From contig JAAHFU020000003.1 of assembly GCA_010672825.2 (NCBI GenBank), forward strand, positions 310,001 to 374,000: a stretch of DNA of 64,000 nt. The letters run 5' to 3'. The notes below the pieces were generated by a model. That model made no database searches, had not been told where the DNA came from, and was given only the letters and a program-made list of their open reading frames with translations. The translations under genes and the position numbers were made by a program. The DNA comes from Leptolyngbya sp. SIO1E4. Lineage in GTDB: Bacteria > Cyanobacteriota > Cyanobacteriia > Phormidesmidales > Phormidesmidaceae. Shown here one piece after another: positions 1-9,249 of this stretch (positions within the stretch are counted from its first letter, which is position 1; every line of letters starts with the position of its first letter).

Positions 1-890
1 AGCCAACCGTTTCAATTCAGGTTAAGCAGCTAACGAAAGCAGTTGGCTTACCCTTGTTTGAGCAGATCGGCAAGCGGCTTTATCTGACTCAAGCCGGACA
101 GCAACTCTTAGAGACTTGTCAGCGTGTCTTTGAAGGGTTAGAGCAGTTCGAGATGGCCGTTGCCGATCTAAAAGGCATGAAGCAGGGGCAGCTCAAGCTA
201 GCAGTCATCACGACCGCCAAATATTTTGTGCCCAGGCTGTTGGGGCCATTTTGCCAGCGGTTTCCCGGCATCGATATTTCGCTGAAGGTCACTAACCACC
301 AACATATTCAAGAGCGCATGGTCAACAACGATGATGATTTGTACATCATCAGTCAGACCCCTGAGCAGCCCGATTTAAAAATTCATCCTTTTCTAGAAAA
401 TCCGCTGGTCGTGATTGCCCCTAAAAATCATCCTCTGGTGGGCAAAACGAATATTCCTATTGAGGCGCTTAATGGGGAGCCGTTCATTATGCGTGAGCCT
501 GGATCAGGGACACGCCAAGCGGTTCAAAGTTTATTAGACGAGCATGGGGTAGAAGTCAAAGTTCGCCTAGAGCTCGGGAGTAACGAAGCGATTAAGCAGG
601 CGATCGCAGGGGGCTTAGGCATTTCTGTGTTGTCTGTACATACCATCATTTCAGAGGGCACCTCTGGGGAGTTTGCCATCTTAGATGTCGAGCACTTCCC
701 GATCGAGCGCCATTGGTATGTGGCCAACTTAGCGGGCAAGCAGCTCTCTGTTGTGGCTGAAACATTTCTGCAGTATTTGCTTGAAGAGAGCAACAAAATG
801 GCAGAAAAGCTTCTCCCCGGCATCCGCCAAGCAACGCCAAAGCTGGATAACGGCAAGGAACCTGTCTTATCTCAGACGACTCCCCACTAG
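1..890 (+). CDS. cmpR: LysR-family regulator, CmpR-like (5' end outside window)
   Basis: LysR-type transcription activator of the CmpR/CcmR group, which in cyanobacteria responds to carbon limitation or high light and controls bicarbonate transport genes. The frame is open from base 3 to the stop at 888-890, so the gene starts upstream and lacks roughly the first 30 residues. What is visible is the second half of the winged HTH (TVSIQVKQLTKAVGLPLFE, then QIGKRLYLTQAG), a linker helix, and a full substrate-binding domain with the motif TAKYFVPRLLGPFCQRFPGI. The TTG at 54 is only an internal leucine codon, not a start. The wording matches CmpR proteins from memory more closely than RbcR; target genes are not in this window, so the exact role is inferred. 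A hairpin terminator follows at 913-957. Confidence 0.8.
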   Translation, partial: PTVSIQVKQLTKAVGLPLFEQIGKRLYLTQAGQQLLETCQRVFEGLEQFEMAVADLKGMKQGQLKLAVITTAKYFVPRLLGPFCQRFPGIDISLKVTNHQHIQERMVNNDDDLYIISQTPEQPDLKIHPFLENPLVVIAPKNHPLVGKTNIPIEALNGEPFIMREPGSGTRQAVQSLLDEHGVEVKVRLELGSNEAIKQAIAGGLGISVLSVHTIISEGTSGEFAILDVEHFPIERHWYVANLAGKQLSVVAETFLQYLLEESNKMAEKLLPGIRQATPKLDNGKEPVLSQTTPH

Positions 891-912
891 GATTCTGCAA
901 CATCACAATCAT

Positions 913-957
913 CAAATAGCAGGAAGGTAAAGCTGTGCCTCCCTGCTATTTGTTTAT
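913..957 (+). terminator. Rho-independent-type terminator after the cmpR-like gene
   Basis: Perfect 11-bp inverted repeat CAAATAGCAGG (913-923) and CCTGCTATTTG (942-952), 18-nt loop, followed by a T-rich stretch, 22 bases after the stop codon of the LysR gene. Confidence 0.6.
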
Positions 958-1055
958 CTATAGCGGTGTGCATTCGGATCAAGCACACCCTAGACCCCAA
1001 ACCCTAGACCCTGCCTTCACCAAAACGTACTGGATTGACCTGAATAGGGCTATAG
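958..1055 (+). repeat. Dispersed repeat family A, copy 1
   Basis: About 98 bp, begins CTATAGCGGT and ends GGGCTATAGC, with the diagnostic core ACACCCTAGACCCCAAACCC followed by a second CTAGACCCTGCCTTCACC block. Eight more copies occur in the window, in both orientations, all intergenic. The TATAGC/GCTATA termini form a short inverted repeat, as in a MITE. No coding potential. Confidence 0.75.
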
Positions 1056-1084
1056 CGGCAGCTGATGAAGGAGAATAGTGCTGC

Positions 1085-1118
1085 AGAAAAAGCCCTGGGC
1101 AGTTTTTCCCAGGGCTTT
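1085..1118 (-). terminator. Strong hairpin terminator reading leftward
   Basis: Perfect 11-bp stem AAAGCCCTGGG (1089-1099) / CCCAGGGCTTT (1108-1118) with an 8-nt loop. Read on the minus strand it is followed by TTTTTC, giving a classic Rho-independent terminator about 90 bases after the stop of the small minus-strand gene at 1211-1372. On the plus strand there is no good T run. Confidence 0.7.
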
Positions 1119-1210
1119 GTAGGTAGGTTTGCGTTGAACGGGATCGCCTATGGATTTAGCGGGAAGCCCCTACACCCCATTGAATTTGGCAAGGGGGACG
1201 GGCCATTCCC

Positions 1211-1372
1211 TTACCCAATCAATGGGAAGCTGATGGCATCTTTATCGAGGTTTTCCCGACGTAACTCGTCGAAATCAACGGCATCATGGGCACTCAACCC
1301 ACTCTCCCCCCAATCGCAGCAAAGATTTGGCTGCCAGAGGGTGAACTCCTTTGTGCCTTCAGGGTGGAGCAT
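1211..1372 (-). CDS. Small acidic protein of 53 aa, unrecognised
   Basis: Short reading frame on the minus strand from ATG (1372-1370) to TAA (1213-1211). The protein starts [20 protein letters not shown] and continues with [20 protein letters not shown], ending in SFPLIG. It is soluble-looking and acidic, with a Cys-Cys pair and two Trp, no membrane segment and no signal peptide. Support for it being real: normal-looking codon use, a purine-rich GGACAGG a few bases before the ATG, and a strong minus-strand terminator about 90 bp downstream (1085-1118). It is divergent from accC (155 bp between starts), so the two could share a promoter region. I do not recognise a family and assign no function. 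Confidence 0.55.
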   Translation of the reverse strand: MLHPEGTKEFTLWQPNLCCDWGESGLSAHDAVDFDELRRENLDKDAISFPLIG

Positions 1373-1527
1373 ACCGACCTGTCCAGAAACCAGGCTACAT
1401 GGTAGGATCAGCTACCGTCATACGGTTTGATGTAGACCATCAAGACAAGGACGGCCCCCGTATGGAGCTGTCTTGTCAAACAAGCCGTCAAACCGATGTT
1501 TATGCTGCTAAGGGCACTGCAAGTCTA

Positions 1528-2874
1528 ATGCGCTTTTCCAAAGTCTTGATCGCAAACCGTGGGGAAATTGCGCTCCGTATTCTCCGAACCTGTGAGGAGA
1601 TGGGGATTGCCACCGTTGCGGTTCATTCCACTGTGGATCGCCATGCGCTGCATGTCCAATTGGCTGATGAGGCGGTCTGTATCGGTGAGGCCCCCAGCAG
1701 CAAAAGTTATCTCAACATCCCTAATATTATTGCGGCAGCCCTGACACGGGGGGCAGAGGCCGTTCACCCAGGCTATGGTTTCCTGGCAGAAAATGCGCGC
1801 TTTGCAGAAATTTGTGCTGATCACAATCTTGTTTTCATTGGGCCCACCCCTGAAGCGATGCTCTCCATGGGAGACAAGTCCACTGCCAAAGCCACGATGC
1901 AGCGGGTGGGTGTGCCGACGATTCCTGGCAGCGCAGGGCTACTGACCGATGAAAACGAGGCCAAGGCGATCGCCCAGCACATTGGCTACCCTGTCATTAT
2001 TAAGGCCACAGCCGGGGGGGGCGGGCGAGGCATGCGCCTGGTGCGTGACCCCAACGAGCTAACCAAGCTGTTTTTATCAGCCCAAGGGGAGGCAGAAGCT
2101 GCCTTCGGAAATCCTGGCCTGTACTTAGAAAAATTTATTGAAAAGCCCCGTCACGTTGAATTTCAGATTCTTGCAGACAGCCATGGCAACGTCCTTCACT
2201 TAGGCGAGCGAGACTGTTCAATTCAGCGTCGCCATCAGAAGCTGTTAGAAGAAGCCCCCAGCCCAGCTCTGAATCCTGATCTGCGGCGCAAAATGGGTGA
2301 GGCAGCGGTGAACGCAGCTAAGTCTATCAACTACGTGGGGGCCGGAACGGTTGAGTTTCTGGTCGATGGTCACGGAGATTTCTACTTTATGGAAATGAAC
2401 ACGCGTATCCAGGTAGAACATCCCGTGACCGAGATGATCACCGGGCTAGATCTAATCGCAGAACAAATTCGGATTGCTCGGGGCGATCGCTTATCCCTCA
2501 CCCAAGATCAGATCAAGCTGCAGGGGCACGCCATTGAATGTCGCATTAATGCAGAAGATCCAAGCCATAACTTTCGTCCCGCCCCAGGTCGCATTAATGG
2601 CTATTTACCTCCGGGCGGCCCCGGTGTCCGCATCGATTCCCACGTCTACACAGACTACGAAATTCCCCCCTACTATGACTCCCTGGTGGGTAAGCTGATC
2701 GTGTGGGGGCCTGACCGTCCAACCGCCATCCAGCGGATGAAACGGGCACTAAGAGAGTGCGCCATCACCGGGCTGCCCACAACGATTTCCTTTCATCAGA
2801 TGGTGCTCGAAAACCCTCAATTTCTATCCGGGGAAATCTACACTAATTTCGTCAATCAGCTACTGAACCTGTAG
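1528..2874 (+). CDS. accC: Acetyl-CoA carboxylase, biotin carboxylase subunit
   Basis: ATP-dependent carboxylation of the biotin on the carrier protein AccB, first half-reaction of acetyl-CoA carboxylase and the entry to fatty acid synthesis; cytoplasmic. The protein has 448 aa, the usual length. It starts [18 protein letters not shown], the family N-terminus; the reading frame stays open upstream to 1351 but those residues are not family-like, so the ATG at 1528 is chosen. ATP-grasp features are present: glycine-rich [14 protein letters not shown] near residue 160 and [10 protein letters not shown] near 288-297. A HIP1 octamer lies inside the gene. It stands alone here; accB, accA and accD are elsewhere. 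The last 23 bases overlap the convergent hydrolase gene. Confidence 0.97.
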   Translation: MRFSKVLIANRGEIALRILRTCEEMGIATVAVHSTVDRHALHVQLADEAVCIGEAPSSKSYLNIPNIIAAALTRGAEAVHPGYGFLAENARFAEICADHNLVFIGPTPEAMLSMGDKSTAKATMQRVGVPTIPGSAGLLTDENEAKAIAQHIGYPVIIKATAGGGGRGMRLVRDPNELTKLFLSAQGEAEAAFGNPGLYLEKFIEKPRHVEFQILADSHGNVLHLGERDCSIQRRHQKLLEEAPSPALNPDLRRKMGEAAVNAAKSINYVGAGTVEFLVDGHGDFYFMEMNTRIQVEHPVTEMITGLDLIAEQIRIARGDRLSLTQDQIKLQGHAIECRINAEDPSHNFRPAPGRINGYLPPGGPGVRIDSHVYTDYEIPPYYDSLVGKLIVWGPDRPTAIQRMKRALRECAITGLPTTISFHQMVLENPQFLSGEIYTNFVNQLLNL

Positions 2875-3769
2875 TTCCCCTAAGAAAGGCCCTCAATAAG
2901 CCCACGACAACAGCAGGTTGCTCGACATGGGGTAAAACGCCCACATCTGGGACAACATGGACAGCCTGAATGGCATCAGGATTAAGTGCCGCCAGCCGTT
3001 TTGTTTTGCCCGGGCGGTTAAACCGAGACGCCTCGCCAACAACTATCGTCGTCGGAATCGTGAGTTGACCGATGTAGCGGCTCAGGTCAAAACAAACCTC
3101 GCCCCGCAGCGAAGCCAGAGCAGAATATTCAGCATGGGGCTGCTGGGTACCCCTGAGATAGGCTTGCACAATTTCAGGGGTGATGCGCGCTGGTTTGGCA
3201 AACAAAAAGTTGGAGAGAAATTGGGTCACTGCGATTTCATTGGCCGCACCAAGCTGATAAATGAGGCGATCAATGCCAGGGGTGCTTGCTAATACCGCCG
3301 GGAGACTGAAAGGATACCCCACCCCAAAATCATCGTTGCCCGAGGGGGAAACTAAAAACAGGGCTTTAAACAAATCAGGACAATGAATGGCAAGGCGAAC
3401 CACAACCCCCGCCGTCAAAGACGTGGCCGCCACGATAGCCGGTGGCGTCACCACCGTTTGAATGAGATGGGTAATCATCCCCCAATAATCTTCGGTCCGA
3501 TAGCTGCGAGCTGGGTGAGCTGACTGCCCCCAGCCCACCAAATCGGGTGCCACAATGCGGTAGTCTGCAGCCAGCGCCCCATACACCTTCGACCACTCAT
3601 AGGCAGAAGAGCCGCCCCCCAAACTATGCAGACAAACCAGCGTTCCCTGATCAGGGCTGCTTGCAGGCGTATTCCAGGGAGCTTCTGCCGTCTGGGTGTA
3701 GTAAGCCATCACCCCTAACGGGGTCTCTGTCACCCGTTGCTCAAAGCCAGGCGGTTGAAATTTCAGCAT
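2852..3769 (-). CDS. Alpha/beta-fold hydrolase
   Basis: Alpha/beta hydrolase of 305 aa, no signal peptide, presumably cytoplasmic. The oxyanion-hole motif HSLGGG is at 48-53. The nucleophile elbow is at 114-121 with Ser117, but it reads AATSLTAG, so the usual first Gly of GxSxG is replaced. The C-terminal LPHVEQP supplies the catalytic His near 281. The family is common in cyanobacteria, often next to pigment or quinone genes, but the substrate cannot be read from sequence. Its 3' end overlaps accC by 23 bp in convergent orientation; trmFO lies immediately upstream on the same strand (27 bp gap), so the two are probably co-transcribed. Confidence 0.8.
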   Translation of the reverse strand: MLKFQPPGFEQRVTETPLGVMAYYTQTAEAPWNTPASSPDQGTLVCLHSLGGGSSAYEWSKVYGALAADYRIVAPDLVGWGQSAHPARSYRTEDYWGMITHLIQTVVTPPAIVAATSLTAGVVVRLAIHCPDLFKALFLVSPSGNDDFGVGYPFSLPAVLASTPGIDRLIYQLGAANEIAVTQFLSNFLFAKPARITPEIVQAYLRGTQQPHAEYSALASLRGEVCFDLSRYIGQLTIPTTIVVGEASRFNRPGKTKRLAALNPDAIQAVHVVPDVGVLPHVEQPAVVVGLLRAFLRGTTGSVAD

Positions 3770-3796
3770 AGAGAGCGCCGCGACGTGTCCTCTTTG

Positions 3797-5206
3797 TTAG
3801 GGTACTGTGCAAGCAAGCGCCTGTGGGGTCGTGGGGGAAGATGAAAAAGCGCCTGTTTGAAGGGAAATTTTAGTCTGCGCTGCCCAGGTAGTGAGATCTG
3901 CAAGGGCACGATCGCGATAGCGACCATATCGTTCTCGCTTGTTGCGAACCCCCTCAGGCAGTGCGGGCAAAATACCGAAGTTAGGAGGCATGGGCTGAAA
4001 ATGTTTGGGTTCAGCGGAGCTAATGAAGTCAAACAAAGCGCCCATCATCGTGGTAACTGGCAAAGTAACAGGTGCTTGACCCAGGGCCAATCTGGCAGCG
4101 TTGGTGCCAGCTAGCCAGCCCCCTGCAGATGCGGCTGTGTAGCTCTCAGTACCCACCAGTTGCCCGGCTGCTAGCAGCGTCGGGCGTTTATGAAATTGCA
4201 GGGTCGTTCCCAACAGCTCTGGAGAGTTGATGAAGGTATTGCGATGCATGACCCCCATGCGAACAAACTCTGCGGTCTCTAGCCCCGGGATTAACCGGAA
4301 CACACGCGTCTGTTCGCCCCACCGTAAATTTGTCTGGAAGCCGACCATGTTCCAAAGCTGGCCAGCACTGTCTTCCTGGCGCAGTTGCACAACGGCGTAG
4401 GGCTTTTTGGCCTTATTAGCCGGGTCTTTGAAGTCTCCTAAGCGGGCATCAAAGAGACCAACGGGTTTTAAGGGGCCGTAGCGCATGGTGTCTTCTCCCC
4501 GCCGGGCCATTTCCTCAATCGGCAAGCAGGCTTCAAAAAACTTCGCGGTTTCGCGTTCAAAATCCTTGAGTTCAGCCTGTTCTGCAGTGCTCAGCTGTTG
4601 CCAAAAGTGCAGGTACTGCGCCCGATTCATGGGGCAGTTAAGGTAAGCGGCTTCGCCGCGATCGTAGCGAGAGGCCATAAAGGCAACTTCCCGGTTGATG
4701 CTCTCTCCCAAGATAATCGGGCTAGCTGCGTCAAAGAAGCTCATATAAGCCTGGCCAGTGAAGCGCTGCAGGGCTTCAGACATAGTATCACTCGTGAGGG
4801 GGCCAGTGGTGAGTACGGCAATACCTGTTTCAGGAATGCGAGTAACCTCATCACGCCGCAGCTCAATCAGAGGGTGACCGGCAAGGGTTTCTGTCAGATC
4901 ACGGCTAAAAATAGCCCGATCTACTGCTAACGCGCCCCCTGCAGGGACCCGATGCTGATCGGCCTTACCGATCACGACAGATCCCAGTCGTCGCAGTTCT
5001 TCATGGAGCAGCCCAGAGGCGCGATCGCTAGACTGAGCCCCAAAAGAGTTACTACACACCAACTCTGCCAACTGCTCTGAATGGTGAGCTGGAGACTGTT
5101 TAACGGGGCGCATTTCGTGCAGAACGACCGGCACCCCAGCCTGAGCAATTTGCCAGGTGGCTTCTGTACCAGCCAGTCCACCGCCTATGACATGAATCGG
5201 TTCCAT
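3797..5206 (-). CDS. trmFO: Folate/FAD-dependent tRNA (uracil-54-C5)-methyltransferase
   Basis: Makes ribothymidine at position 54 of tRNA using methylenetetrahydrofolate as carbon donor and reduced FAD as reductant. The 469-aa protein opens with [16 protein letters not shown], a GxGxxG-type FAD site (7-14). Both cysteines described as important in this family are present: Cys51 in ELVCSNSF and Cys227 in ACLPIEEM. Length and block order match the family throughout. Followed 27 bp later by the hydrolase gene on the same strand. Confidence 0.96.
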   Translation of the reverse strand: MEPIHVIGGGLAGTEATWQIAQAGVPVVLHEMRPVKQSPAHHSEQLAELVCSNSFGAQSSDRASGLLHEELRRLGSVVIGKADQHRVPAGGALAVDRAIFSRDLTETLAGHPLIELRRDEVTRIPETGIAVLTTGPLTSDTMSEALQRFTGQAYMSFFDAASPIILGESINREVAFMASRYDRGEAAYLNCPMNRAQYLHFWQQLSTAEQAELKDFERETAKFFEACLPIEEMARRGEDTMRYGPLKPVGLFDARLGDFKDPANKAKKPYAVVQLRQEDSAGQLWNMVGFQTNLRWGEQTRVFRLIPGLETAEFVRMGVMHRNTFINSPELLGTTLQFHKRPTLLAAGQLVGTESYTAASAGGWLAGTNAARLALGQAPVTLPVTTMMGALFDFISSAEPKHFQPMPPNFGILPALPEGVRNKRERYGRYRDRALADLTTWAAQTKISLQTGAFSSSPTTPQALACTVP

Positions 5207-5302
5207 GGTGAGCGCATGTTGGGTTGTATTCAGTTTTTCTAGGATAGCGGAGGAGATGAAACCCTCCCATCAACAAAAAGAAACTCAGGCCCAGGAAACC
5301 CG

Positions 5303-7264
5303 CTAGAAAGATGCCCCTGCAACGGTGCGGTTGCGCCCCTGTTTCTTGGCCTCATAGAGAGCCTCATCCGCTTTTTTGAGTAAATCGAATTGGGTATACG
5401 GTGGCTTAGGCACACACGTAACCACCCCTAAACTCAGGGTCACCACTGTATCGACCTCTGAATCTTCGTTCGGAAGCGCGAGCCCCAAAACAGCTTGGCG
5501 CAGGAACTCCGCCACATGAAAAGCTCCCTCAGCGCCTGTACTCGGTAGAACAATCACAAACTCTTCACCGCCGTAGCGAGCTAAGAGATCGCCAGACCGC
5601 TTGACTTCTCGACCCATCGCAGCCGCCACTTTTTTCAAACACTCATCACCAGCCGGGTGGCCGTAGCGATCGTTGTAACGCTTAAAGCAGTCAATATCGC
5701 AGAGAATGAGAGAGAGAAAAGACTGAGACCGTCGCATCCGTCGCCATTCCATCTCGATGTGCTTATCAAAATGACGTCGATTGGCGATTTGGGTGAGCCC
5801 ATCAACCCGATTCATCTCTGTTAACTGCTGGTTGAGGGTGTTAAGGGCCTGCTCCGCCTTGATGCGGTCTTCAATTTCTCGCTGAAGCTGTTGATTTTTT
5901 AGCTGGAGTTCTTGGGTGCGAGCCACCACTTTGGCTTCTAGCGACTCATACATCAACGCACGTTCAATGGCAACACCTGCATGAATATTGAACGCCAGCA
6001 TAAAAAACTCATCATCGTCATTAAAGCTCGCTTGGAAGCAATCTTGAACGTTTTCCCCTGCTGCATTATGCACAACGGATGTTTTGGATACGCCAGGGCG
6101 ATACTTATTAACGATTTGGGTGACCGCAATCAGGGTTCCCCCCGTGTCAAAAATGGGCATGCATAGCAAACTGTAAGTCCGATACCCGCTACGCTGGTCG
6201 ATGGCCCGAGCTGTTTTAGACTCTGGATGTTGGTAAAGGTCGCAAGGAATATTGAGAATCACACCGGTTTCAGCCACTTTGCCCACATAGCCTTCCCCAA
6301 CCGGAAGCCGAATTTCCTCTAGGGTGCCATCTGCAGAGGGAAGCTCAGCCCATAGATCACGGCGTTCTTGATCCACCAGCCAAATGGTGCTGCGGTCTGC
6401 AGTGAGGAGATTTTGCACCTCTTTCGTCACCCATTTCAGGGTACTTGCAAGCGTCGGCCCACTGTGATTCAGGGCTTGAGTTGCCTTGACCAGAATCGTC
6501 GCTGCTTTTTGCCGCCGAGCAGCCAGATAAAACGCCCGTGAACTTTCTAAGATCAGCCGAAACACATCGGAGAATTCAAAGAACGTGACTGCATCTACCG
6601 TGCTAAAACCTTCGGGATCAATCCGATCAGCCAAGGGCATCTCTGCTGGGGCATCGGGACGGCATTTGTTGATCACCTCAAGAACGGCCAGCAGATCTCC
6701 CTGGCTGTCTAGCACAGGCAAGGCCAGTAAGGTGTAGGTACGGTAGCCGGTCTGCTCTTCTAGCTTTTTAGCCGCCGTCGATCGCGGATCATCGTAAAAG
6801 TCGAAGGGCACGTTGACCGTTTTTTGAGTTCGGGCAACTTCCCCAGCAATCCCTTGGTTCCAAGGCAAGCGAATTTCAACGTTAGAGTTAGGCCCTTCAC
6901 CGGTGGCTACCGTTGACCACAACTCTTGTCGCCCCTTATCCGCCAGAAAAATCGTGGTGCGATCAGCATTCAACATATCGCCAACTTTAAAAGCACAAGC
7001 CTGCAGCATGTCTAGCAAAATGGCATCGAATGTTTGCCCCTCCAACATTGCCAGGGTTTGATTGACCACCAGAAGCTGCCGCTTCACCTGGCGAATCACC
7101 TGTTGGCAAGTATCTCGATTTAAAGGAGCTATCAGCTCAGAAAAAGAGTTGCCAGCGCAATTAATTTGCTCTAATAGCGGCGAATTGGCGTTAGAAATCA
7201 CCTCAAAGTCCAGCTCCGAGGCCAGTTGCGACCAATCAATGAAGTACCCTGAGGCGCTCACCAT
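5303..7264 (-). CDS. Diguanylate cyclase with two GAF sensor domains
   Basis: Predicted to make cyclic di-GMP from two GTP. Order: N-terminal segment, GAF-1 (about 60-230), GAF-2 (about 270-450), a coiled-coil signalling helix, then GGDEF. The active-site loop is GGEEF at 565-569. The inhibitory I-site RxxD is intact (RSGD exactly five residues before GGEEF), so product inhibition is expected. No EAL or HD-GYP domain. Start: the frame is open up to 7423, but the ATG at 7264 has AGGAG about 10 bases ahead and begins MVSASGYFIDWS, so it is preferred; 653 aa. No transmembrane segment, so sensing is cytoplasmic; ligands of the GAF domains are unknown. A 42-bp perfect palindrome lies upstream. Confidence 0.9.
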   Translation of the reverse strand: MVSASGYFIDWSQLASELDFEVISNANSPLLEQINCAGNSFSELIAPLNRDTCQQVIRQVKRQLLVVNQTLAMLEGQTFDAILLDMLQACAFKVGDMLNADRTTIFLADKGRQELWSTVATGEGPNSNVEIRLPWNQGIAGEVARTQKTVNVPFDFYDDPRSTAAKKLEEQTGYRTYTLLALPVLDSQGDLLAVLEVINKCRPDAPAEMPLADRIDPEGFSTVDAVTFFEFSDVFRLILESSRAFYLAARRQKAATILVKATQALNHSGPTLASTLKWVTKEVQNLLTADRSTIWLVDQERRDLWAELPSADGTLEEIRLPVGEGYVGKVAETGVILNIPCDLYQHPESKTARAIDQRSGYRTYSLLCMPIFDTGGTLIAVTQIVNKYRPGVSKTSVVHNAAGENVQDCFQASFNDDDEFFMLAFNIHAGVAIERALMYESLEAKVVARTQELQLKNQQLQREIEDRIKAEQALNTLNQQLTEMNRVDGLTQIANRRHFDKHIEMEWRRMRRSQSFLSLILCDIDCFKRYNDRYGHPAGDECLKKVAAAMGREVKRSGDLLARYGGEEFVIVLPSTGAEGAFHVAEFLRQAVLGLALPNEDSEVDTVVTLSLGVVTCVPKPPYTQFDLLKKADEALYEAKKQGRNRTVAGASF

Positions 7265-7394
7265 TTTTCTGTTGCTCCTGTTAAGGACATTCAAACGTGT
7301 TGTGCATAAGCAGGTGCCGCTTTGGGCATTGCCCAATAGAGAAGCCCATGAGTGGCACCTGTGATCTTGAAATTCATGAAAGATCTTGCTGACC

Positions 7395-7436
7395 TCTGCC
7401 AACGGGTTTGCCCTGCAGGGCAAACCCGTTGGCAGA
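7395..7436. repeat. Perfect 42-bp palindrome without a spacer
   Basis: The two 21-base arms, meeting at CCCTGCAGGG, are exact reverse complements (outer ends TCTGCCAACG and CGTTGGCAGA). It lies in the 329-bp divergent gap between the diguanylate cyclase and the SDR gene, 131 bp upstream of the cyclase start. It could form a long hairpin in RNA from either strand or a cruciform in DNA. The rest of the gap holds nothing else obvious apart from AGGAA six bases ahead of the SDR start. Confidence 0.85.
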
Positions 7437-7593
7437 TAGGGGACAATGTCGTTAGCTCTTTACAATTGATGGTGAAATATCAAGTTTCGATGAAGGGGCT
7501 TGTTCTAAAGACTACCCAGTGAGAATTGAGAGATATCAGCGGATACTACGGGTTCCGAGTATATTATTTGACCTCTAGAATCTAGGAATTTTC

Positions 7594-8289
7594 ATGCAGG
7601 ATCACCATGTATTAATCACCGGAGGTACCGGTGGGCTGGGGCGCGGGGTCACGACGGTGGCTTTAGCTCAGGGGGCAAAATTGACCCTTACTTACGTACA
7701 CCCCCAAGAAGTTGATCGCTTGCGGGCAACGCTCCCTGCCTCTGATTTACAGAGAATTCAGTTTGTGGCGGCAGACCTCAGCGACGAAGCTGCTGTGATT
7801 TCGCTGATTGATAGCCACGCGCGGCTAGACGCCACGATTCACCTGGTCGGAGGCTTCTCAATGGGGCCAACGCCTGACTTCAGCTACGCCAATTGGCGGC
7901 GGGAAATCGAGCTGAATCTCAACACCACATTTCTGGTTTGCAAACATAGCCTGCGCAAAATGCTGACCCAAGATTATGGCCGCATTGTCACCATTGGCTC
8001 ACGGGGGGCCGTACAACCAGCGGGGCAACTGGCAGCTTACTGTGCCGCCAAAGCAGGGGTGGTGGCGCTCACTAAAGCGATCGCCGATGAGGCTAAAGGC
8101 ACCGGAGTTACGGCAAATGTGGTGCTGCCAAGCGTGATCGACACCCCGGCAAACCGTGATGCAATGGGGGACGACGGCGCATCCCAGTGGGTTCAGCCAG
8201 AGGCGTTAGGAAACGTCATTTGCTTTTTGGCCTCAGAAGCTGCCAAAGATATTCGAGGCGCTGCCATTCCGGTCTATGGCAATGCCTAA
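7594..8289 (+). CDS. Short-chain dehydrogenase/reductase
   Basis: Classical SDR of 231 aa. Nucleotide-binding TGGTGGLG at 9-16, Asn110 in ELNLN, Ser136 in IGSRG, and YxxxK as Tyr149/Lys153 complete the catalytic set. It resembles FabG-like reductases but the substrate cannot be told. The start has AGGAA six bases before the ATG. The next gene, a CPBP protease, overlaps its 3' end by 14 bp, so translation is probably coupled. Confidence 0.88.
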   Translation: MQDHHVLITGGTGGLGRGVTTVALAQGAKLTLTYVHPQEVDRLRATLPASDLQRIQFVAADLSDEAAVISLIDSHARLDATIHLVGGFSMGPTPDFSYANWRREIELNLNTTFLVCKHSLRKMLTQDYGRIVTIGSRGAVQPAGQLAAYCAAKAGVVALTKAIADEAKGTGVTANVVLPSVIDTPANRDAMGDDGASQWVQPEALGNVICFLASEAAKDIRGAAIPVYGNA

Positions 8290-9160
8290 ACCCCCGCCCT
8301 TTGAACGCCCCAAATTTCGTCAACTGCTGACGATTCTAGGGTTGCTATGGCTAGGGGCGTTGGGGGTTGTCCGCCTTAGCCAGGGGCTGGGCTGGCTGCC
8401 CCTTAACTTCAGTGAGCCGATTGCCATCCTGATTCTTTACCTGCTGCTGTTTGGAGGCAGCAGTTTGTGGGTGGTTTGGCAATATCGCCGACACCGCATT
8501 AATCTGCGATCGCTGATTGGACCCTGGCCTTCCCGACGGCAATGGCGAACCGTTCTGAGTCTCTGGGTAACCCTGTTCATCTTTTCCATGGGATCGTTTC
8601 AGGTGTCTTACACCCTGATCTCTTGGGTCTGGCCTGAACCAGTCGAAGCTGTTTTACAGCAGTCTCTTTTCCTGAGCGCCGCAGAAACGAGCGTGCCCTG
8701 GCTTTACAACACGCTGCTGCTCGGGATTCTGGTCATAGGTGCGCCGGTGTTAGAAGAATTTCTCTTTCGGGGGTTCTTGCTGCATCGCTGGGGTACCCGT
8801 TGGCCCCTGGCAGTTGCGGTCATGCTGTCGTCAGGGTTGTTTGGTCTGCTCCATAGCAATGTGATTGGCTTATCCGCATTTGGGCTGGTCATGGCGCTGT
8901 TATATTTGCGCAGTCGTAGTCTGGGGTTAGTGGTCGGGATCCATAGTTTGAATAACGCGATCGCAGCAGGCCTCGAAATTTTGACCCGCTTATTGGGAGG
9001 AGGGCTCACCCCTTCCCTAGACACCTTCCGCGCCAACCTGTGGTTAGGGGTGATGTTTTTATTCGTGTCTACGCCGTTTTTAGTGAGGTTTGTGCGGCAA
9101 AATTGGCGGATTACTCAAGCGCCGTTGCCTTACTTCGCCCACCACAATCGCACTCCATAA
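8276..9160 (+). CDS. CPBP-family intramembrane metalloprotease
   Basis: CAAX-protease/bacteriocin-processing-like (CPBP, Abi) membrane glutamyl endopeptidase family, 294 aa with about seven to eight hydrophobic segments. The catalytic signature is EEFLFRG with Glu160, Glu161 and Arg165; a second-motif His is at 193 (FGLLHSN). Family members cut membrane-embedded or prenylated substrates or act in bacteriocin self-immunity; the substrate here is unknown. Two ATGs, at 8276 and 8282, are both possible. It overlaps the SDR gene. Confidence 0.87.
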   Translation: MAMPKPPPFERPKFRQLLTILGLLWLGALGVVRLSQGLGWLPLNFSEPIAILILYLLLFGGSSLWVVWQYRRHRINLRSLIGPWPSRRQWRTVLSLWVTLFIFSMGSFQVSYTLISWVWPEPVEAVLQQSLFLSAAETSVPWLYNTLLLGILVIGAPVLEEFLFRGFLLHRWGTRWPLAVAVMLSSGLFGLLHSNVIGLSAFGLVMALLYLRSRSLGLVVGIHSLNNAIAAGLEILTRLLGGGLTPSLDTFRANLWLGVMFLFVSTPFLVRFVRQNWRITQAPLPYFAHHNRTP

Positions 9161-9249
9161 TCGTAGAATGCAGGGTCAAAGCGGGCAGTCCAGGGATATT
9201 CTTGGGAGGCTGCGGTAGGCTTCACACAGCAAGGGAGGAAGACCACACG

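Noticed and set aside
1065-1430. 121-codon plus-strand frame
   Set aside because: Runs through a terminator hairpin and antisense to the better-supported 53-aa gene; no family.
9040-9249. Upstream start for the Ser/Thr kinase inside the protease gene
   Set aside because: Residues before 9250 are translation of the protease 3' end in another frame; the AGGGAGGA site marks 9250.
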